NCBI GenBank assembly: GCA_963735885.1
Contig: CAVTMP010000007.1
Location: 620,001 to 684,000, forward strand
DNA length: 64,000 nucleotides
Direction: 5' to 3'
Origin: JBBSBL01 sp963735885
GTDB lineage: Bacteria > Actinomycetota > Thermoleophilia > Solirubrobacterales > Solirubrobacteraceae
The notes below the pieces were generated by a model. The model was not told the DNA's origin. It was given only the letters and a program-made list of their open reading frames with translations, and ran no database searches. Shown in pieces: positions 29,041 to 39,653 of this stretch. The position numbers and the translations under genes were made by a program. Each line of letters starts with the position of its first letter. Within the stretch, counting starts at the first letter, position 1.

Positions 29041-30335
29041 GCGCCCGCAACCGGGAGCTGCTCGGCCTCGTCCCCGCGTCGCTCCTGCTCACCGGCGGGT
29101 TCGCCGCGGTCTTCATCCAGCGCCAGGCCGTGCTCTCCGACCTGTCGCTGACCTACGGCGCGATCTTCCTCGGGCTCTGCCTGGCCGCGCACGTCGTGAT
29201 CCGGCTCACGCTGCCCCACGCCGACCCCTATCTGTTCCCGCTCGTCGCCCTGCTCGCGTCGTTCGGGCTGGTGATGATCTACCGGATCGACGAGGACCTC
29301 GCGCGGCAGCAGGCGCAGTGGTTCGTCGCCGGCCTCGCGCTGTTCGTCGCGACGATCGTCGTCTTCCGCGACTACCGGCGCCTCGAGCGCTACCGCTACA
29401 CGATCGCCGCCGTCTCGATCGCGCTGCTCCTGCTCCCGCGGGCGCCCGGGATCGGGGTGCAGACCAACGGCGCGTACCTCGGCGTCCGCGGGCCGGGCTT
29501 CGTCTTCCAGCCGACCGAGTTCGCGAAGCTCGGGATCATCGTCTTCCTCGCCAGCTACCTGCGCGACACGCGCCAGGTGCTCGTGCAGGGGTCGCGCCGC
29601 GTCCTCGGGGTCACGCTCCCGCCGCTCAAGCACTTCGGGCCGCTGCTCGTCGTCTGGGGGGCGGCGATGGTGCTGCTGGTCTTCATCCGGGACCTCGGGT
29701 CCTCGCTGATGTTCTTCGGCGCGTTCCTCGCGCTCCTCTACGTCGCGACGAACCGGCTCTCGTTCGTCGTCGTCGGCCTCGGGCTGTTCGGCCTGGGCGC
29801 GTGGTTCTTCGCCGGCACGGTCGGCCACGTCCAGGACCGGGTCGAGGCATGGCAGACGCCCTTCGACCGCGCGATCTACGACCGGCCCGGAGGGAGCTAT
29901 CAGCTCGCGCAGTCGCTCTTCGCCCAGGCCGACGGCGGGCTGTTCGGCCAGGGGTTCGGCCAGGCGATCCTCGATCTCCCCCAGGGCGGATCGCTGCTGC
30001 CCGCGCCGCAGACCGACCTCATCTACGCGGTCATCACCGACGAGCTCGGGCTGGTCGGCGCCTGCGGGGTGCTGCTCGTCTACCTGATGATCGTCGAGCG
30101 TGGCTTCAAGATCGCCACGCTCGCGCGCGACTCGTTCTCGACGCTGCTCGCCGCCGGGCTCACCGCCGTCTTCGCGCTCCAGGTCTTCGTGATCGTCGGC
30201 GGGGTCACCAAGGTGATCCCGCTGACCGGCGTCACGCTGCCGTTCATCTCCTACGGCGGGTCGTCGATCCTCGCGAACTTCGTCCTGCTCGCGCTGCTGC
30301 TGCTCGTCTCCGACCGCGCGAGGCGCCCGGCGTGA
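29037..30335 (+). CDS. rodA: FtsW/RodA/SpoVE peptidoglycan glycosyltransferase
   Basis: 432 residues with about 12 hydrophobic segments (SEDS fold). Key segments are FQPTEFAKLGIIVFLASYLR (with the Glu-containing FQPTEF motif), FIRDLGSSLMFFGAFLALLY (catalytic Asp region), DLIYAVITDELGLVGACGVL and LPFISYGGSSILANFVLLAL. SEDS proteins polymerise lipid II with a class B PBP, here the next gene. The position between pstP and pbpA is that of mycobacterial rodA. Confidence 0.93.
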   Translation: MSARNRELLGLVPASLLLTGGFAAVFIQRQAVLSDLSLTYGAIFLGLCLAAHVVIRLTLPHADPYLFPLVALLASFGLVMIYRIDEDLARQQAQWFVAGLALFVATIVVFRDYRRLERYRYTIAAVSIALLLLPRAPGIGVQTNGAYLGVRGPGFVFQPTEFAKLGIIVFLASYLRDTRQVLVQGSRRVLGVTLPPLKHFGPLLVVWGAAMVLLVFIRDLGSSLMFFGAFLALLYVATNRLSFVVVGLGLFGLGAWFFAGTVGHVQDRVEAWQTPFDRAIYDRPGGSYQLAQSLFAQADGGLFGQGFGQAILDLPQGGSLLPAPQTDLIYAVITDELGLVGACGVLLVYLMIVERGFKIATLARDSFSTLLAAGLTAVFALQVFVIVGGVTKVIPLTGVTLPFISYGGSSILANFVLLALLLLVSDRARRPA

Positions 30336-31762
30336 CCACGCCCATCGTCCGCCTGTTCGCCCTCGTGGTCGTGCTCTTCGCCGTGCTCATCGCCTTCACC
30401 TCGCGCTGGACGGTGTTCGAGGCGAAGTCGCTGCGCGACAACCCGCTGAACCGCCGTGCGCTGCTCGACGAGCTGACGATCAAGCGCGGGCTCATCCGCG
30501 CCGCGGACGGCACGCTGCTCGCGCGCAGCCTGCCCGCGGGCGGCGGGACGTGGCGGCGGACCTACCCGACCGGCGACCTCTTCGCCCAGACCGTCGGCAT
30601 CTCGTTCCCGGCCCGCGGCATCGCGAACAGCGGCCTCGAGCGATCCCGCAACGACGCGCTGCTGGGGGCGCGGAGCGAGCTGTCGTCCATCTTCCAGCAG
30701 CTCCGGGGCCAGCGGCGGGTGGGCGACAACGTCGACAGCACGCTCGACCCGGTGGCGCAGCGGACGGCCATCGCCGGTCTCGGCGGGCGGACGGGCAGCG
30801 TGGTGGCGCTCGATCCGCGCACCGGCGCGGTGCGCGTGATGGTGAGCATCCCGAGCTTCGACCCGAACAACTTCCGCGGCGCGCGCACCGCGCCCGGCTC
30901 GCCGATCCTCAACCGCGCCACCCAGGCGTCCTATCCGCCGGGCTCGACGTTCAAGGTCGTCACCGCGGCCGCCGCCCTGGACACCGGCCGCTACACGCCG
31001 GACTCGACGGTCGACGGCAGCTCCCCGCAGACCTTCTCGGGCGTGCCGCTGAACAACGACGGCGGGCAGGACTTCGGTCCCATCACCCTCACCGAGGCGC
31101 TCACCTTCTCCGTCAACACGGTGTGGGCGCAGGTCGGCGAGAGCCTCGGCAAGCGGACCATGGGGGAGTACATGAGGCGCTTCGGCTTCTACGCGAAGCC
31201 GAAGCTCGACTACCCGCGGGACCAGATGCTGGCGAGCGGCGAGTACTTCCGCGGACGGCTGCTCTCGCCCCAGAGCCCGCGCATCGACGTCGCCCGCATG
31301 GCGATCGGCCAGGACAAGCTCCAGGTGACCCCGCTGCAGATGGCCCAGGTCGCGGCGGCGGTGGCCAACGGCGGGCGCCTGATGAAGCCGCGCCTGACGG
31401 CGCGTATCGTCGACACCGACGGCCGAACCCGCGACCGGATCGGCCCGGACGTCCAGCGCCGGGTGATGAAGGTCTCCAGCGCGCGGGCGCTCGGCGCGAT
31501 GATGAGCCGCGTCGTGGCCGAGGGCACGGGCACGGCCGCCGCGCTGCAGGGCATCGAGGTGGCGGGGAAGACCGGCACGGCGCAGGTCGGCCCGGCCGGC
31601 GGGAACCTCACCCAGCCGTGGTTCATCGCCTTCGCGCCGGTCGCCCGGCCGCGGGTGGCGATCGCGGTGACGATCGAGCGCACCGACGGCGGCTTCGGCG
31701 GGACGGAGGCGGCGCCGATCGCCGCGCAGGTCATGCAGGTCCTGCTGCGGCGGGGCGGATGA
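30332..31762 (+). CDS. pbpA: Penicillin-binding protein, class B transpeptidase (PbpA)
   Basis: 476 residues. N-terminal signal-anchor LFALVVVLFAVLIAFTSRWT, then the dimerisation region, then the transpeptidase with SxxK as YPPGSTFKVVTAAAALD, SxN as LTFSVNTVWAQVGE and KTG as VAGKTGTAQVGPAGG. Cross-links peptidoglycan with the adjacent SEDS protein. GTG 30332 overlaps the rodA stop (GTGA). Confidence 0.95.
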   Translation: MTTPIVRLFALVVVLFAVLIAFTSRWTVFEAKSLRDNPLNRRALLDELTIKRGLIRAADGTLLARSLPAGGGTWRRTYPTGDLFAQTVGISFPARGIANSGLERSRNDALLGARSELSSIFQQLRGQRRVGDNVDSTLDPVAQRTAIAGLGGRTGSVVALDPRTGAVRVMVSIPSFDPNNFRGARTAPGSPILNRATQASYPPGSTFKVVTAAAALDTGRYTPDSTVDGSSPQTFSGVPLNNDGGQDFGPITLTEALTFSVNTVWAQVGESLGKRTMGEYMRRFGFYAKPKLDYPRDQMLASGEYFRGRLLSPQSPRIDVARMAIGQDKLQVTPLQMAQVAAAVANGGRLMKPRLTARIVDTDGRTRDRIGPDVQRRVMKVSSARALGAMMSRVVAEGTGTAAALQGIEVAGKTGTAQVGPAGGNLTQPWFIAFAPVARPRVAIAVTIERTDGGFGGTEAAPIAAQVMQVLLRRGG

Positions 31763-31817
31763 CGACCCACGACGGCGAAAGGCGAGACCACGGGATGACG
31801 AGGACGTTGAGGATCAC

Positions 31818-33652
<1,835 letters not shown>

Positions 33653-33656
<4 letters not shown>

Positions 33657-34669
33657 GCCGGGCCCCGCTCTCGGTGGTCGTCCTGAGCGGCGGCCGCTCC
33701 TCGGAGCACGACGTCTCGCTCGCCGGCGGGGCCGCGGTGCGGTCCGGCCTGGCGGCCGCCGGCCATCGCGCGATCGACGTCGAGATCGGCCGCGACGGCG
33801 TCTGGCGGCGGGAGGGCACCGAGCTGGCGATCGTGCCCGGCCGCGGCCTGCTCGGCGCCGATGCGGCGTTTCCGGTGCTGCACGGCCCGTTCGGCGAGGA
33901 CGGGACGGTCCAGGGCCTGCTCGAGTGCCTCGACGTGCCCTACGTCGGGGCGGGGGTGCTCGCGTCGGCGGTGTGCATGGACAAGGTGGTCTTCAAGGAC
34001 CTGATGGCCCGTGCCGGGCTGCCGCAGGTCGGCTACCGGGGGGTGGAGGAGACCGAATGGGCGGAGGGGCGCGCGGCGGTGACGGCGGCGCTCGACGCGC
34101 TGGGGCTGCCGTGCTGGGTCAAGCCCGCGCGCCTCGGCTCGTCGGTGGGCATCGTCCGCGTCGCGGCGGCGGACGAGCTTCCGGCGGCGCTGGACGCCGC
34201 CTTCCGCCACGACCCCCTCGTGATCGTGGAGGCGAACGCGCCGGCCGGGGCGCTGGAGGTCGAGTGCTCGGTGCTGGGCTGGCGCGCGCCGGAGGCGTCG
34301 GTCCCGGGCGAGATCGTCGTCGCCGGCGACGATCCGGAGCGCTGGTACGACTACGAGGCCAAGTACACGCCGGGCGGCATGGAGCTCGTGGTGCCGGCGC
34401 GGGTGCCGGCGGCGGTGGCGGAGCGCGTCCGCGCCGTCGCGGTCGAGACGTTCCGGCGCTCCGGCTGCGCCGGCCTCGCCCGGGTGGACTGCTTCGTCGC
34501 CGGCGATCAGGTGCTGCTGAACGAGCTCAACACGCTCCCGGGGTTCACCGAGACGAGCGTGTTCGGCAAGCTCTGGGGTGCCTCGGGGCTCGCGTACCCC
34601 GATCTGCTCGACCGCGTCGTGCGGCTGGCGCTCGAGCGGCATACGGCGGACCGGGAGCACGTGTATTGA
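33653..34669 (+). CDS. ddl: D-alanine--D-alanine ligase
   Basis: 338-residue ATP-grasp ligase making the terminal dipeptide of peptidoglycan precursors. VVVLSGGRSSEHDVSLAGG, FPVLHGPFGEDGTVQGLLEC, PYVGAGVLASAVCMDK, CWVKPARLGSSVGIV and LLNELNTLPGFTETSVFGKL keep the canonical Glu-x-Asn metal site. GTG 33653 overlaps the pknB stop in GTGA. Linking ddl to the PASTA kinase operon makes sense, but is not the usual actinobacterial arrangement. Confidence 0.93.
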
Positions 34670-34674
34670 GGGGT

Positions 34675-34715
34675 GGCGGCACCGGGGTGGTCGCGGCAGG
34701 ATGGCGGCACCGGGG
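34675..34715 (+). repeat. 13-bp direct repeat
   Basis: GGCGGCACCGGGG occurs at 34675-34687 and again at 34703-34715, 28 nt apart, directly after the ddl stop. It opens a 605-nt stretch (34670-35274) with no intact gene. Confidence 0.6.
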
Positions 34716-34774
34716 CCGCGGCAACGCCAGCGAACGGCATCCGGGAAGCGCGTCGATCGCGCCTCGATCCGCAA

Positions 34775-34877
34775 GCGGGCGCCATTTCCGTCGCCGGGCG
34801 ACCGAAATCGCACCGCAGCTGCCGTCCCGGTGATGCGGGTGCAATCAGCGTCGAATAGCGACGAGAATCGCACCCGC
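34775..34877. repeat. Two related palindromic elements (REP-like)
   Basis: Copy 1 (34775-34816) has arms ATTTCCGTCGCC and GGCGACCGAAAT around one G, with one mismatch, extended by GCGG/CCGC flanks. Copy 2 (34835-34877) has outer arms GCGGGTGC/GCACCCGC, inner arms CGTCG/CGACG and loop AATAG. Both share the order GCGG..(A)ATTTC/AATC..GTCG-loop-CGAC..GAAAT/GAATC..GCACC. They are AT-richer than the surroundings. They could be mobile REP elements or RNA hairpins. Confidence 0.6.
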
Positions 34878-35027
34878 GTCCCGGGCCGCCGCCTTCGTTG
34901 CCTCTGCTCCGTGGCGCGCCGAGGCCACGCGAGCGATGCGTCGACCGGCGGCGCCCGTCGTACCCGCGCCCGGCACTCGGCGCCGGCACCCGCTCTCCTC
35001 GCGGCTGCGCGAAATACCGCGGCGCCG

Positions 35028-35238
35028 ATGTCGCAGCAGAACCCGTTCCTGCACAAGGACGTCGAGGTCCGTTTGCCGTCCAACAGCCCTGGGCACGACG
35101 ACGATGCGCAGCCGCGCCGGCGCCCCGGTCGAGACGACGCTCAACCACCTGTGGACCGTCCGCGAGGGGAAGCTCGCCGTGCTCGAGATGTTCCCCGGTC
35201 CCCAGGAGGCGCTGGAGGCCGCCGGCCTTCGGCAGTAG
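35028..35238 (+). pseudogene. Remnant of a SnoaL/NTF2-like protein
   Basis: ATG 35028 gives MSQQNPFLHKDVEVRLPSNS in one frame; from 35104 a second frame gives MRSRAGAPVETTLNHLWTVR and EGKLAVLEMFPGPQEALEAA, ending GLRQ. The last part matches the C-terminal strands of NTF2-like proteins (T-V-R-x-G-K... then EALEAAGL). Only about 70 of the usual 120-140 residues remain, so this is probably a decayed copy and not merely a frameshift. Confidence 0.45.
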
Positions 35239-35274
35239 CCCTCGGGTCCGCCGGCGCACGGCGGCGGTGCGCCC

Positions 35275-36765
35275 CTACCGGAACAGCCCGATCTCCGACA
35301 CCAGCGCCTTGCCCGATCCGGGTGGCAGCGTCGAGATCCACAGCAGGTACCAGCGGTACTGGCGCCCGCGCGTGGTGAACCGGAACTGGGTGCGCGCCGC
35401 CACGCGGCGGGGTGGGGCGAGCCGGGTCCAGCCGCCGATGGCCGTCGGCGGATCGCTCCCACCGGCGCCGTAGACCGCCGCGGTGAAGCCGGGGGTGGGC
35501 GTCCGCAGCGAGAGCGCGCGGGCGGCGAGGCCGGGCGCCGCGTCGAGCGCGAGGCCGACGCCGGGCTTGCCGCCGAGCGTGCCGCCGTCGTAGGTCTCCG
35601 TCGACCACGCGGTGCTCGGGTCGCCGTCGAGCGCGCGGGAGGTCTCGTCGGCGTGCTCGCGTCCGTCGCCCGGCGGTGGGTCGTAGTCCCGCACGGCGCT
35701 CTGGCCGAGGGGAACCTGGCTCAGCCCCGTCGGGGCCGTCACCTTCCCCTCGATCCCGGTCGAGGCGTTCTGGGAGACGAGGATGGCCCCCGCCACGAGC
35801 GCCGCGGCGAGCGCGAGCAACACGAGCGGCGTCCACCCCGGCACGCGGACGCTGAGCGGCACCCGGCGCTTCGTCTTCGCCGGCAGGGTGCGCAGCACGG
35901 TCGTCGTCTCGCCGGTGGCCTGGCCCGCCCGCGCCGTCTCGAGCGCGAGCACGTCCTCCAGCGCGGCGACGAAGGCCGCGGCGTCCCGGTAGCGGTCGAC
36001 GGGCTCCTTGGCGGTGGCCTTGTCGACCACGGCGGCGAGCGCCGCCGACACCTCGGGGCGGCGGGCCTGCACGTCCGGCATGGGATCGCGGACGTGGGCC
36101 ATCGCGACCGCGACCTGGTTCTCCCCGGAGTACGGCACCTCGCCGGTCAGCATCTCGTAGAGCACGATCCCGAGCGAGTAGAGGTCCGACTGCCCGGTGA
36201 CGTCGTGGCCGAGCGCCTGCTCGGGCGCGACGTAGTCGGTGGTGCCGAGCACGCGACCGTCCGCGGTGAGGCCGTCCTCGTCGAGGGTGCGGGCGATGCC
36301 GAAGTCCGTCACCTTCGCGCGCCCCTCGGCGTCGACGAGGACGTTCTGCGGCTTGACGTCCCGGTGGACGATGTGGCGCTGATGCGCCGCTCCGAGCGCC
36401 CGGGCGATCTCGATCGCGTAGGCGACCGCCTCGGCGATCTCCAGCGGCCCGAGCCGCCGGATCCGCTGCTTGAGCGTCTCGCCCTGGACGTGCTCGAAGA
36501 CGATGAACGGCCGGCCGTCCTCCTCGCCGGCGTCGATGACTCCGACGACGTGCGGGTGGTTGAGCTGCGCCACCGCACGCGCCTCCCGGCGGAATCGCTC
36601 GAGCTGGTCGGAGTCGCTCGCGATCTCCCGGTGCATGACCTTGATCGCCACCGGCCGCTCGAGCGTCCGGTCGAACGCGCGGTAGACGGTCGACATCCCG
36701 CCGGACCCGATCCGCGCGTCGAGGCGGTAGCGACCGGCGAGGTTGATGCCGACGAGCGTGCTCAT
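35275..36765 (-). CDS. Ser/Thr protein kinase with discoidin-like extracellular domain
   Basis: 496 residues. Kinase 12-280: RIGSGGMSTVYRAFD, VAIKVMHREI, IVHRDVKPQNVLVDAEG, KVTDFGIARTL, GTTDYVAPEQALGHDV. Membrane helix at about 312-335 (LVLLALAAALVAGAILVSQN). The outside part has ADETSRALDGDPSTAWSTET, the calling card of F5/8 type C (discoidin) or carbohydrate-binding folds, and ends in paired Trp/Tyr strands. In actinobacteria a similar domain ends the MurJ pseudokinase. Here the catalytic Asp and Lys are present, so the kinase should be active. Confidence 0.88.
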   Translation of the reverse strand: MSTLVGINLAGRYRLDARIGSGGMSTVYRAFDRTLERPVAIKVMHREIASDSDQLERFRREARAVAQLNHPHVVGVIDAGEEDGRPFIVFEHVQGETLKQRIRRLGPLEIAEAVAYAIEIARALGAAHQRHIVHRDVKPQNVLVDAEGRAKVTDFGIARTLDEDGLTADGRVLGTTDYVAPEQALGHDVTGQSDLYSLGIVLYEMLTGEVPYSGENQVAVAMAHVRDPMPDVQARRPEVSAALAAVVDKATAKEPVDRYRDAAAFVAALEDVLALETARAGQATGETTTVLRTLPAKTKRRVPLSVRVPGWTPLVLLALAAALVAGAILVSQNASTGIEGKVTAPTGLSQVPLGQSAVRDYDPPPGDGREHADETSRALDGDPSTAWSTETYDGGTLGGKPGVGLALDAAPGLAARALSLRTPTPGFTAAVYGAGGSDPPTAIGGWTRLAPPRRVAARTQFRFTTRGRQYRWYLLWISTLPPGSGKALVSEIGLFR

Positions 36766-36778
36766 GGCCTTCGCGCTC

Positions 36779-36784
36779 TATTTT
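36779..36784 (+). promoter_or_regulatory. -10 element, leaderless start
   Basis: TATTTT ends 7 nt before ATG 36792, the distance expected if transcription starts at the ATG. The sequence lies in the 26-nt gap between divergent starts, so the kinase promoter must overlap it. Confidence 0.5.
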
Positions 36785-36791
36785 GCCCCCG

Positions 36792-37004
36792 ATGTCCACC
36801 GTCCGCCTCCGGTACGTGCCGGATCCGGCGTGCCCGGACTCGTGGGGCCAGGAGCCTGCCCTGGGCCGGCTGCGACGGGAGCTCGGCGCGGCGCGCTGCG
36901 ACCTCCCGGGACCGCGGGCGGCGGCGGCCCTGTGGCGACTCGCCGAGGAGTGGCGCGCGCGGCCCGAGCCGCGCGGCACCGGCGAGCTCTGGCACGCGGT
37001 CTGA
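36792..37004 (+). CDS. Small DsbA-like thiol protein (truncated family member)
   Basis: 70 residues. MSTVRLRYVPDPACPDSWGQ followed by EPALGRLRRELG resembles the first strand and active-site helix of DsbA-family thioredoxins (DPxCPxSW-x-EP), with CPDS instead of CxxC, and then stops. The helical insertion and second half of the fold are missing. The rest is Arg/Ala-rich. A TATTTT -10 at leaderless distance supports expression. It converges on purM with 10 nt between stops. It may be a decayed gene. Confidence 0.45.
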   Translation: MSTVRLRYVPDPACPDSWGQEPALGRLRRELGAARCDLPGPRAAAALWRLAEEWRARPEPRGTGELWHAV

Positions 37005-37014
37005 CGCCCGCCCG

Positions 37015-38091
37015 CTACCCGGCACGCAGCCCGCCGGCGCCGCCCGAGAGCCGGCGCGAGGGTACGTCGATCTCGCCGGCCTCCCCGGTGACGCGCCCGA
37101 TCGGGCGGGCCCCGGGGTGGTGCGCCCCGAGGACGCCCGCGGCGGTCCCGGCCTGCGCGGCGGGGACCACCGCCACGAGCCCGCAGCCCATGTTGAAGAC
37201 CGTGTGCATCTCGGCGGCGTCGACCGATCCCCGCTCGGCGATGAGGCCGAAGACCGGCTGGGGCTCGAGCGGCGCGTCGATCGCGTAGCCGACACCGCGC
37301 CCGATCCGCAGGAGGTTGAGCAGCCCGCCGCCGGTGAGGTGCGCGAGCCCGTGGACCGGCACCGCGGACCCGAGCAGCGCCCGGACGGCGCGGACGTAGA
37401 TCGCGGTGGGCTCGAGCAGCGCGTCGGCGACCGTGGCCCCGCCGAGCTCCGGGGGCCGGTCGTCGAGCCCGAGGCCGCCGTCGTCGAGCAGGGCGCGGCG
37501 GGCGAGCGTCAGGCCGTTGGAGTGGACCCCGGTGGAGGGCAGGCCGACCAGCGCGTCTCCCGGGGCGATGGCCTCGCCGGTGACGATGTCCTCGAGCGCG
37601 ACGACGCCGATGGCCGACGCGCAGAGGTCGAACCCGCGGGGCGACGGGTGTCCGCGGATGAGCTCGGGGACCTGGGCGAGCTCGCCCCCCGGGATCTCGA
37701 TGCCCGCCGCCTCCGCGCCCCGCTTGAGGCCCGCCGCGATGCCGCGCAGCGCCTCGGGATCGGCGCGCTCCACCGCGAGGTAGTCGAGCAGGGCGAGCGG
37801 CTCCGCGCCGACGCAGACGAGGTCGTTGACGTTCATCGCCACGCAGTCGACCCCGACGGTGTCGTAGCGGCCGGTCTGCTCGGCGACGACGATCTTCGAG
37901 CCGACCCCGTCGGTGCACAACGCGACGCCGAGGCCGTCCGCGATCCGCACGACGCTCGCGTAGTGGCCCGGCAGCGGGACCACGCGCGACGGGCCGCCGG
38001 GGTCGATCGTCCGAAGGACGTCGACGATGGCCCGAACCCCGGCGTCGGCCTCGCCGATGTCCACCCCGGCGTCGGCGTAGGCGTCGCTCAT
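37015..38091 (-). CDS. purM: Phosphoribosylformylglycinamidine cyclo-ligase
   Basis: 358 residues; AIR synthetase of purine synthesis (FGAM + ATP to AIR). Motifs: YADAGVDIGEADAGVRAIV, LCTDGVGSKIVVAEQTGRYD (ATP/Mg loop), DCVAMNVNDLVCVGAEPLAL, LVGLPSTGVHSNGLTLARRA, VHGLAHLTGGGLLNLLRIG and VFNMGCGLVAVV. ATG 38091 overlaps the UppP-type stop by ATGA, so the two are coupled. Confidence 0.95.
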   Translation of the reverse strand: MSDAYADAGVDIGEADAGVRAIVDVLRTIDPGGPSRVVPLPGHYASVVRIADGLGVALCTDGVGSKIVVAEQTGRYDTVGVDCVAMNVNDLVCVGAEPLALLDYLAVERADPEALRGIAAGLKRGAEAAGIEIPGGELAQVPELIRGHPSPRGFDLCASAIGVVALEDIVTGEAIAPGDALVGLPSTGVHSNGLTLARRALLDDGGLGLDDRPPELGGATVADALLEPTAIYVRAVRALLGSAVPVHGLAHLTGGGLLNLLRIGRGVGYAIDAPLEPQPVFGLIAERGSVDAAEMHTVFNMGCGLVAVVPAAQAGTAAGVLGAHHPGARPIGRVTGEAGEIDVPSRRLSGGAGGLRAG

Positions 38092-38921
38092 CGCGGGCGA
38101 TTCTCCCGCAGGCGACGGATGCGCCGCAGCGCGAGGGCGGCGAGCGCCACCCGGTAGACGACGTACGGCGCGAGCGAGCGGTCGCGGTCGATCCGCCGCG
38201 CGAGCCGGGCGGCGGCGAGCGTCGAGGCGAACGACGCGGCGGTGCCGGTGGCCAGCACGGGCCCGGCTCCGGGAGGCATCCCGCGCCGGTGCAGCCGGAC
38301 GCCCTTGAGCGCGACGGCCCCGACGATGACCGGCAGCGCGACGTGGCGCGACAGCTCGCCGGCGGCGGGGCGGCGGAAGCGCCGCAGCCGCGCGGCGGCC
38401 AGCGTCGCGCCCCCGCGCGAGATCCCCGGCATCAGCGCCGTGGCCTGCGCCGCGCCAAGCCAGAGCGCGTCGGCGAGCCCGGCCTCCGCGGCGTCGCGCT
38501 CGCGCGGCGCGCGGTCGGCGAGGAGCATCGCCGCGGAGCCGAGCAGCAGGCCCACGGCGATCGTGCCCGGAGTGCCCAGCCGCCGCTCGATCGGGCGCTC
38601 GAGGGCCAGCCCCACCAGGGCCGGCGGGACGAACGATCCGGCCACGAGCCCGATCCGGCGACGATCGAGGCCGACCACGGCCTCGGCGACCTCGCCGCGC
38701 AGGACGAGCAGCAGGGCGGCGGCGGTTCCGGCGTGCAGCGCCACCTCGAAGGCCTTGCGCTCCTCCGGGTCGCGGGCCTCCGGGTCCCGGCCGGCCAGCC
38801 AGGGCAGCAGCGTCAGGTGGCCCGAGGAGGAGATCGGCAGCAGCTCCGCGGGCCCGTGCAGGGCGCCGAGGAGGAGCGCGTCGGCGAGGCGACGGGCGTC
38901 GAGTTCAGCCCTGGCCGGCAT
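38088..38921 (-). CDS. uppP: Undecaprenyl-diphosphatase (UppP/BacA)
   Basis: 277-residue polytopic enzyme that recycles the C55 lipid carrier used for peptidoglycan and exopolysaccharide. The two BacA signatures are GALHGPAELLPISSSGHLTL (Glu and Ser active-site region) and AQATALMPGISRGGATLAAA (PGxSRSG-like). At least seven hydrophobic segments. The C-terminus is basic (RRIRRLRENRPR). ATG 38921 lies inside the DedA coding end. Confidence 0.88.
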   Translation of the reverse strand: MPARAELDARRLADALLLGALHGPAELLPISSSGHLTLLPWLAGRDPEARDPEERKAFEVALHAGTAAALLLVLRGEVAEAVVGLDRRRIGLVAGSFVPPALVGLALERPIERRLGTPGTIAVGLLLGSAAMLLADRAPRERDAAEAGLADALWLGAAQATALMPGISRGGATLAAARLRRFRRPAAGELSRHVALPVIVGAVALKGVRLHRRGMPPGAGPVLATGTAASFASTLAAARLARRIDRDRSLAPYVVYRVALAALALRRIRRLRENRPR

Positions 38922-39582
38922 CTGCGGCCGGCTCGGCCTCGGCCGACCCGCCGGTGCCGCGGCCGCGCCGGTAGCGGACGACGAGGTACACGATCCCGGC
39001 GACGATGAGCGCGCCGACCGCGTAGTCGACGTAGTGGAGCTTGTCCTTCCAGTCCGTCCAGTTCTCGCCGGCCTGCTTCCCGATGAAGGCGAGCGCGAAG
39101 ACCCAGGGCAGGCAGCCGAGGACCGTGAACAGCGAGAACCGCCAGAAGGGCATGCGCGCGACGCCGGCGGGGAGCGAGATGAAGGTCCGGACGATCGGCA
39201 GCATCCGGGTGAAGAACACGGTCGCCTCCCCGTGGCGCTCGAACCACCGGTCGGCCTGGTCGAGGTGGCGCTTCTTGATGTGGAGCTTGTTCCCGTGACG
39301 CTCGACCAGCTCGAGACGGCCGTAGTAGCCCACCGCGTAGGCGAGCCAGGAGCCCGTGAGGTTCGCCAGGGTCCCGGTGAGCGTGACGGCGAGCAGCGAG
39401 TAGTCCCCCTTGGAGACGTTGAACCCGGCGAACAGCATCGTCGCCTCCGACGGGATCGGGATGCACGCGCTCTCGAAGAGCATGAGCACGAAGACCCCGG
39501 GCAGGCCGAGATCGCCGACGACGCCGGTGACGAAGTTGACGAGCGGCTCGGTGATGGAGGCCAGCGGCAGGAGCGTCGACAC
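38905..39582 (-). CDS. DedA family membrane protein
   Basis: 225 residues. Signatures: PGVFVLMLFESACIPIPSEA (E-x3-P-x-P-S-E), FFTRMLPIVRTFISLPAGVA and MPFWRFSLFTVLGCLPWVF. Members include the C55-phosphate flippase UptA; co-location with uppP fits a role in carrier-lipid recycling (inference). It ends with a Glu/Ala tail overlapping uppP by 17 nt. Confidence 0.92.
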   Translation of the reverse strand: MSTLLPLASITEPLVNFVTGVVGDLGLPGVFVLMLFESACIPIPSEATMLFAGFNVSKGDYSLLAVTLTGTLANLTGSWLAYAVGYYGRLELVERHGNKLHIKKRHLDQADRWFERHGEATVFFTRMLPIVRTFISLPAGVARMPFWRFSLFTVLGCLPWVFALAFIGKQAGENWTDWKDKLHYVDYAVGALIVAGIVYLVVRYRRGRGTGGSAEAEPAADAGQG

Positions 39583-39640
39583 GCGGCCAGAGGGTAGCGG
39601 CGCGACGCCGGGCGCGACGCCGGCCGGCGACGCCGTCCCG

Positions 39641-39646
39641 TACGGT
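39641..39646 (+). promoter_or_regulatory. -10 element, leaderless start
   Basis: TACGGT ends 7 nt before GTG 39654 of the DegT gene; no Shine-Dalgarno is visible in the gap. Confidence 0.45.
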
Positions 39647-39653
39647 TCCCGGC

